A stretch of DNA of 9,150 nt, taken from assembly GCA_035524795.1 (NCBI GenBank), contig DATKOF010000031.1:1-9150 (forward strand). The letters run 5' to 3'. Shown here one piece after another: positions 6,231-9,150 of this stretch (position 1 is the first letter of the stretch; the number at the start of each line of letters is the position of its first letter). The stretch comes from DATKOF01 sp035524795. GTDB lineage: Bacteria; Pseudomonadota; Gammaproteobacteria; Burkholderiales; SG8-41. The notes under the pieces are model-generated. The model saw nothing but the letters and a program-made list of their open reading frames with translations. It was not told the origin of the DNA and searched no databases. The translations under genes were made by a program, and so were the position numbers.

Positions 6231-6823
6231 TCATCGCCGCGTGCTGCGTGGTGCTGCCCGCGACCGCGTGGGCCGGCGCGCAACAATACGAAGACCTCAG
6301 CCTCACCCTGCGCAACGGGCTCAACCGGGATGTCAGCGACTATCCTTCGCCGCACGTTTCGTTCAAAAGCCCGGAAGAAGAGCAGGCGTGGCTCGCCGCG
6401 ATGTCGCCGAAGGTTATGAGCCGGATGCCGGACGCGCGCGCGCGCGAGGAATTTCTGGTCACCGTCCACTACGAAGCGACGCGCGCCGGACTGAGCCCGC
6501 AAATGGTGCTCGGCCTGATCGAGGTCGAGAGCAATTTCCGCAAATACGCGGTGTCCGACGCCGGCGCGCGCGGCTACATGCAGGTGATGCCGTTCTGGAC
6601 CCAGCTGGCGAACCGCCCGCAGGACAATCTGTTCCACCTGCGCACCAATCTGCGCTACGGATGCTGGGTGCTGCGCCACTACATGGACATGGAGAGCGGC
6701 GACCTGTTCCGCGTGCTCGGGCGCTATAACGGCAGTCTCGGCCAGGCCGATTACCCGAACCGCGTGCTGCGTGCCTGCATCCGGCATTGGAAATATCCGC
6801 CGGCGGGCAGAAGCTGCAGCTAG
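6218..6823 (+). CDS. Exported lytic transglycosylase, SLT family
   Basis: A 201-residue protein with a short signal peptide (MRKLIIAACCVVLPATAWA, cleavage probably after residue 19), so it acts on peptidoglycan in the periplasm; the mature N-terminus is not a lipobox. The SLT domain covers about residues 75-175: LIEVESNF (100-107) with the likely catalytic E104, GARGYMQVMP (116-125), and RYNGS (169-173) in place of the common AYNAG. It has three further cysteines (C149, C187, C200) that could form a disulfide bond in the periplasm. The ATG lies inside the end of proS in another frame, and no strong ribosome-binding site is seen, so translation is probably coupled to proS. It ends 6 bp before the convergent UPF0114 gene. 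Confidence 0.92.
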   Translation: MRKLIIAACCVVLPATAWAGAQQYEDLSLTLRNGLNRDVSDYPSPHVSFKSPEEEQAWLAAMSPKVMSRMPDARAREEFLVTVHYEATRAGLSPQMVLGLIEVESNFRKYAVSDAGARGYMQVMPFWTQLANRPQDNLFHLRTNLRYGCWVLRHYMDMESGDLFRVLGRYNGSLGQADYPNRVLRACIRHWKYPPAGRSCS

Positions 6824-6829
6824 CCGGCG
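6798..6829. other. GC-rich nested inverted repeat between convergent genes
   Basis: CGCCGGC (6798-6804) and GCCGGCG (6823-6829) enclose the palindrome AGCTGCAGCT (6812-6821). The structure covers the last codons and stop of the transglycosylase and reaches the stop of the convergent gene. A T run is missing on both strands, so any terminating effect would need Rho or be partial. Confidence 0.3.
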
Positions 6830-7387
6830 CTATTCATGGTCATGACGCGCCGGCGCCTCGTCCGGCCGGTCGGCGGCATGGCTCAGGTAGAGTCCGGCTC
6901 CGATCAGCGCAATGCTGGCGCCGAGATAGACCAGATCGAGCATGTTCTCGATGCGCATCTTGACCGCGCGCTCGAACAACAGCACGATCAGGATCATCAG
7001 GATCACCTTGGCGAGACGGCTCTTCAGATCGTCGAGGTTCTCGATGACCAGGATCTTGCTCGATGTCTTGCTGGCGCGCGCCTCGTCGATATCGCTGACG
7101 AACAACTCGTACATGCCGAGGCTGAAGATCAGCATCACCAGCGCCAGCAGATAGCCGTCGACCACCTCGACGACATGGGTGATGGTGTCGTCATGCAGGG
7201 CCTTGCGCGCCTCCGCAGTCAGGTCGGACGCCGCGTACTGGAAAATGTGCGCGACCAGATACCAGGCATCGACTGTCGCGACGAAAAACATCGTGAACGA
7301 GGTCGCGATGCTTGCAATGACCGCGATCACCACCACGAAGCGGCTGTTCCACAGCACCCCTTCGAACAGTTGTTCGACGAATTTCAT
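6830..7387 (-). CDS. UPF0114/YqhA-like inner-membrane protein
   Basis: A 185-residue integral membrane protein of unknown function. Four hydrophobic segments are visible at about 17-38, 76-97, 124-142 and 150-170. A polar stretch (DIDEARASKTSSKILVIENL, 99-118) lies between the second and third segments, followed by LDDLKSRLAKVIL, a stretch typical of this family. The C-terminal tail is charged and histidine-containing (ARHDHE). The ATG at 7387-7385 is chosen because GGGGAG lies five bases upstream (7393-7398) and because the family starts close to the first membrane segment. The open frame continues upstream without a stop into the DUF2905 gene, but only because that gene has lost its frame. 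It is probably cotranscribed with leuA and the DUF2905 gene. Confidence 0.87.
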   Translation of the reverse strand: MKFVEQLFEGVLWNSRFVVVIAVIASIATSFTMFFVATVDAWYLVAHIFQYAASDLTAEARKALHDDTITHVVEVVDGYLLALVMLIFSLGMYELFVSDIDEARASKTSSKILVIENLDDLKSRLAKVILMILIVLLFERAVKMRIENMLDLVYLGASIALIGAGLYLSHAADRPDEAPARHDHE

Positions 7388-7424
7388 CCCCGCTCCCCGA
7401 CTGATAGTGAGACCGGCGCCGATT

Positions 7425-7630
7425 CTAGCGCCGAAATATCCGGAACAACAGCATAATGACCAGCGACACGAGGATGCAACTGGCCAGCGGAAAATAAAAG
7501 CCGACCCCTTGCGCTCGATCCGGATATCGCCGGGCAGATGGCCGAGGCCGAGCCCGGCAAGCCACGGCCACAGCACACCCATCACGATGAGGACGACTCC
7601 GATTGCGATCAGCCACCTGGCCACGGACAT
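7425..7630 (-). pseudogene. DUF2905 family small membrane protein, frameshifted
   Basis: The first 42 codons from ATG 7630 encode a family-like start with one membrane segment, including WLIAIGVVLIVMGVLWPWLA (6-25) and then HLPGDIRIERKG (31-42). The family-like continuation VGFYFPLASCILVSLVIMLL with the end FRIFRR is in a different frame and stops at 7427-7425. One base is missing to join the two, most simply in the run of four C at 7505-7508 (G on the coding strand). Repaired, the protein would have about 68 residues and two membrane segments, normal for DUF2905, whose function is unknown. A GTG at 7624 with AGGA upstream is a better-spaced start than the ATG. It follows leuA by 11 bp. A sequencing error is as likely as a real mutation. 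Confidence 0.8.
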
Positions 7631-7641
7631 CCTTTTGCATC

Positions 7642-9150
7642 CTATAACTGGGGATTCAGTTTCTCCAGCCTGGAATGCAGCTTGTTGAGCGCATTGATAT
7701 AGGCCTTGGCTGAGGCAACGACGATGTCGGTGTCGGCGCCCTGGCCGTTGACGATGCGCCCGCTCTTCGCAAGCCGCACCGTGACCTCGCCCTGCGCATC
7801 GGTGCCACTGGTGATGTTGTTGACCGAATACAGCAGCAGTTCGGCGCCGCTCCGGACAATGCTCTCGATCGCCTTGAATGAGGCGTCAACCGGACCGCTG
7901 CCTTTAGCCTGCGCCGGCTTCTCGGCGCCGCCTTCCGCCAGCACGATCTTTGCGTACGGCGCTTCGCCGGTCTCCGAATGCGCGGTCAACGATACCAGGT
8001 TGAAATATTCGTTCTCATCCTGTTCAAGATTTTCCTCGGTGATCAGCGCCTGCAAATCCTCATCATAAATCTCGCGCTTTTTGTCGGCCAGATCCTTGAA
8101 GCGTCTGAACGCCGTGTTCAATGCATCCTCCGATTCGAGTTTGATGCCGAGTTCCTGCAAGCGCGTCCTGAACGCGTTGCGCCCCGACAGCTTGCCGAGC
8201 GTCAGCCGGTTGGTGTTCCAGCCGACGTCCTGCGCGCTCATGATCTCGTAGGTTTCGCGGTGCTTGAGCACGCCGTCCTGATGGATGCCGGACTCGTGTG
8301 CGAACGCGTTGGCGCCGACGATCGCCTTGTTCGGCTGGACCGGGTAACCGGTGATCGTCGACACCAGCTTGGAGGTCGGCACGATCTGCGTGGTATCGAT
8401 ACCGGTATCGCATCGGAACACGTCCGGGCGGGTGCGCACCGCCATCACGATTTCCTCGAGCGCAGCATTGCCGGCGCGCTCGCCCAGGCCGTTGATCGTG
8501 CATTCGACCTGGCGCGCGCCGGCCATCACCGCCGCCAGCGAATTGGCGACCGCAAGACCGAGATCGTTGTGGCAGTGCGTTGACCAGACAACCTTGTCGG
8601 CGCCCGGCACGCGCTCGATCAACTGCCGGATGCGCTCGCCCCACAGCGCCGGAATGCTGTAGCCGACGGTATCGGGCACGTTGATCGTCGTCGCACCGGC
8701 CTTGATCACGGTGTCGAAAATACGCGCCAGAAAATCCATCTCCGAGCGCACCGCGTCCTCCGCCGAAAACTCGACGTCGTCGGTGTACTGGCGCGCCAGC
8801 CTGACCGCCGCGACCGCCGCTTCCAGCACCTGCTCCGGCGTCATCCGCAATTTCTTCTCCATATGGATCGGGCTGGTCGCGATGAAAGTGTGGATGCGGC
8901 TGCGCGCGGCCGGCTTGATCGCCTCGCCGGCCGCGCGTACGTCGCGCTCCATCGCGCGCGCCAGCGAGCACACGGTCGAATCGCGGATCACCCCGGCGAT
9001 CGCGCGGATCGCCTGTGCATCGCCAGGGCTCGCCGCGGCGAAGCCGGCCTCGATTACGTCCACACGCAGGCGCTCAAGCTGGCGCGCGATGCGCATTTTT
9101 TCCTCGCGGGTCATCGCTGCGCCGGGGCTTTGTTCGCCGTCGCGCATCGT
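7642..9150 (-). CDS. leuA: 2-isopropylmalate synthase (5' end outside window)
   Basis: Catalyses the first committed step of leucine synthesis, joining acetyl-CoA and 2-oxoisovalerate. The 502 visible codons start in the TTxRDGEQSPG active-site motif: ACG ATG CGC at the right edge reads T-M-R, so the ATG at 9147 is internal and about ten codons are missing. Numbered from that Met, visible motifs are HTFIATSPIHME (86-97), THCHNDLG (190-197) with the metal-binding histidines H191 and H193, GLGERAGN (220-227), PTSKLVS (257-263) and FAHESGIHQDG (282-292). The C-terminal 120 or so residues form the leucine-sensing LeuA dimer domain (SGTDAQGEV, then GADTDIVVASAKAY), so feedback inhibition by leucine is expected. 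The normal Leu before the catalytic Arg is a Met here. Downstream genes follow closely. Confidence 0.98.
   Translation of the reverse strand, partial: TMRDGEQSPGAAMTREEKMRIARQLERLRVDVIEAGFAAASPGDAQAIRAIAGVIRDSTVCSLARAMERDVRAAGEAIKPAARSRIHTFIATSPIHMEKKLRMTPEQVLEAAVAAVRLARQYTDDVEFSAEDAVRSEMDFLARIFDTVIKAGATTINVPDTVGYSIPALWGERIRQLIERVPGADKVVWSTHCHNDLGLAVANSLAAVMAGARQVECTINGLGERAGNAALEEIVMAVRTRPDVFRCDTGIDTTQIVPTSKLVSTITGYPVQPNKAIVGANAFAHESGIHQDGVLKHRETYEIMSAQDVGWNTNRLTLGKLSGRNAFRTRLQELGIKLESEDALNTAFRRFKDLADKKREIYDEDLQALITEENLEQDENEYFNLVSLTAHSETGEAPYAKIVLAEGGAEKPAQAKGSGPVDASFKAIESIVRSGAELLLYSVNNITSGTDAQGEVTVRLAKSGRIVNGQGADTDIVVASAKAYINALNKLHSRLEKLNPQL

Noticed and set aside
7500..7515. Programmed -1 frameshifting in the DUF2905 gene
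   Set aside because: The codons AAG GGG preceded by C do not allow the upstream tRNA to re-pair after a -1 slip, and I saw no clear downstream structure; a missing base is simpler.
8063..8971. Minus-strand 302-codon frame inside leuA
   Set aside because: It is an out-of-frame, low-complexity reading of leuA, which is intact in its own frame.

Overview
The window is a dense, GC-rich chromosomal segment of ordinary bacterial layout. I infer a betaproteobacterium. proS directly followed by a small lytic transglycosylase gene, with rppH nearby on the opposite strand, is an arrangement I associate with that class, and the individual proteins read as proteobacterial. I see no tRNA, rRNA, CRISPR array, insertion sequence or phage gene.

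Layout: (1) Bases 1-299 (minus) hold the N-terminal part of a cyclopropane-fatty-acyl-phospholipid synthase-like protein that runs off the left edge. (2) Bases 358-2780 (minus) hold a three-gene module, transcribed right to left: a short rubrerythrin, a two-cluster Fe-S protein with two CCG domains, and a DUF3501 protein. Upstream of the rubrerythrin gene is a near-consensus sigma-70 promoter (TTGACG, 17 bp, TATACT) with a 15-bp 7-1-7 inverted repeat just past the predicted start of transcription. A terminator-like hairpin lies between the rubrerythrin and Fe-S genes. (3) Bases 3057-4461 (minus) hold rppH (RNA pyrophosphohydrolase) and a spermidine-synthase-like methyltransferase-fold protein; a perfect 18-bp palindrome covers the stop codon of the latter. 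(4) Bases 4524-6823 (plus) hold proS and an overlapping exported lytic transglycosylase. (5) Bases 6830-9150 (minus, convergent with group 4) hold leuA (its first few codons lie outside the window), a DUF2905 membrane-protein gene broken by a one-base frameshift, and a UPF0114/YqhA-like membrane protein.

How the genes fit together: proS, rppH and leuA are housekeeping genes for translation, mRNA decay and leucine synthesis. The least understood unit is rubrerythrin/Fe-S protein/DUF3501. The tight junction of the last two genes and the promoter/operator in front suggest a regulated peroxide or redox stress operon in which the Fe-S protein may pass electrons to or from the diiron rubrerythrin and DUF3501 plays an unknown part. 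That role is inference. The clearest anomalies are the DUF2905 frameshift, which fuses its reading frame to the next gene, and a possible 16-codon upstream reading frame whose stop overlaps the start of the Fe-S gene.
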